Shown here: one piece after another, positions 63,823 through 64,000 of the stretch
Layout: every line of letters begins with the position of its first letter
Position numbering within the stretch: the first letter of the stretch is position 1
From: an uncultured Thioclava sp.
Lineage (GTDB): Bacteria > Pseudomonadota > Alphaproteobacteria > Rhodobacterales > Rhodobacteraceae
DNA: 64,000 nt
Assembly: GCF_913064665.1 (NCBI RefSeq)
Contig: NZ_CAJYBT010000010.1
Span: 1 to 64,000 of the forward strand
Direction: 5' to 3'
The notes under the pieces: generated by a model
The model's input: only the letters and a program-made list of their open reading frames with translations
Told to the model about the DNA's origin: nothing
Database searches by the model: none
Program-made: the position numbers and the translations under genes

Positions 63823-64000
63823 ATGCCTCGTCTGCTTCTTGCAACTGCGCTTTGTCTCGCGACCAGCCTGCCTGCCCTTGCCTTCGATGCGTCAGATCGC
63901 AATGCGATCACCCAAGAGGCGGCGGGTTTCGTGCGCGCGGTGCAAGACAAGAACTATGACGTGTTTTTTGACACCGTGCCGCCAAAGATGATGCGCGCCC
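63823..64000 (+). CDS. Exported protein, 3' end beyond the window
   Basis: The frame starts at ATG 63823 after AAAGG and runs out of the window. The first residues PRLLLATALCLATSLPALAF form a signal peptide with a likely cut after LAF. The mature start DASDRNAITQEAAGFVRAV is not a family known to me. Only 59 codons are visible. Confidence 0.7.
   Translation, partial: MPRLLLATALCLATSLPALAFDASDRNAITQEAAGFVRAVQDKNYDVFFDTVPPKMMRA

Overview
The window looks like a chromosomal segment of an alphaproteobacterium of the order Rhodobacterales (Rhodobacteraceae/Paracoccaceae type). The clues are high G+C, a 55-residue L33 protein of this group, a class A RNase P RNA, a TAXI-type TRAP system, a DmdC-like acyl-CoA dehydrogenase behind MerR regulators, and many 4-nt ATGA/GTGA overlaps between genes. 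No rRNA, tRNA, CRISPR array, transposase or insertion sequence was found. The genus cannot be named from this.

Region 1 (1-31.6 kb) is a large exopolysaccharide/surface locus. The left part holds a GT4 glycosyltransferase cut by the window edge, a UDP-glucuronate decarboxylase, a polyprenyl-phosphate sugar transferase that starts the repeat unit, a WecG/TagA glycosyltransferase, a GDP-mannose pyrophosphorylase/phosphomannose isomerase, a Wzy/O-antigen-ligase-like membrane protein, an ExoF/Wza-type export protein, a frameshifted GT2, two more GT4 enzymes and a Wzc/ExoP-like co-polymerase whose kinase-like domain has lost its P-loop. No Wzx flippase lies in the window. A type I secretion pair (ATPase/permease and HlyD adaptor) follows. 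Next comes a translationally coupled five-gene sugar operon: a WbpD-like N-acetyltransferase, a WbpB-like dehydrogenase, a WbpE-like aminotransferase, an epimerase and a second aminotransferase, with a NeuD-like acyltransferase on the other strand. It probably makes an acetamido or diacetamido sugar nucleotide. The region ends with two modular surface proteins sharing DUF4082 domains: a 759-aa beta-helix protein and a 1385-aa protein with an N,N-dimethylformamidase-beta-like N-terminus. A Crp/Fnr regulator follows. The two proteins have related C-terminal tails and a shared palindrome-like motif upstream. A weaker copy of that motif precedes the secretion genes, so the three may form a secretion system, cargo and regulator set.

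Region 2 (32.5-42.4 kb) holds a TAXI-TRAP importer with a DUF1850 protein, an acyl-CoA ligase and a crotonase, which suggests uptake and CoA activation of an unknown carboxylate. Next to it is a TetR-HlyD-ATPase-permease efflux operon with a perfect 20-bp palindrome before the TetR gene.

Region 3 (42.5-64 kb) is mixed housekeeping and metabolism: a YegD-like Hsp70, DUF2161 and DUF3047 proteins, an Lrp regulator divergent from arginase and ornithine cyclodeaminase, gluconokinase, an AbrB-family membrane protein, rpmG, ada, a DUF533 and a DUF302 protein, rnpB, an MFS transporter, a DsrE-like protein, a probable gene relic, the gatC-gatA-lipoprotein-ampD operon, a UPF0173 hydrolase, two paralogous MerR regulators before an acyl-CoA dehydrogenase, and a GFA-family protein. 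Starts were moved inward from the longest open frame where a Shine-Dalgarno or an ATGA overlap supported it.
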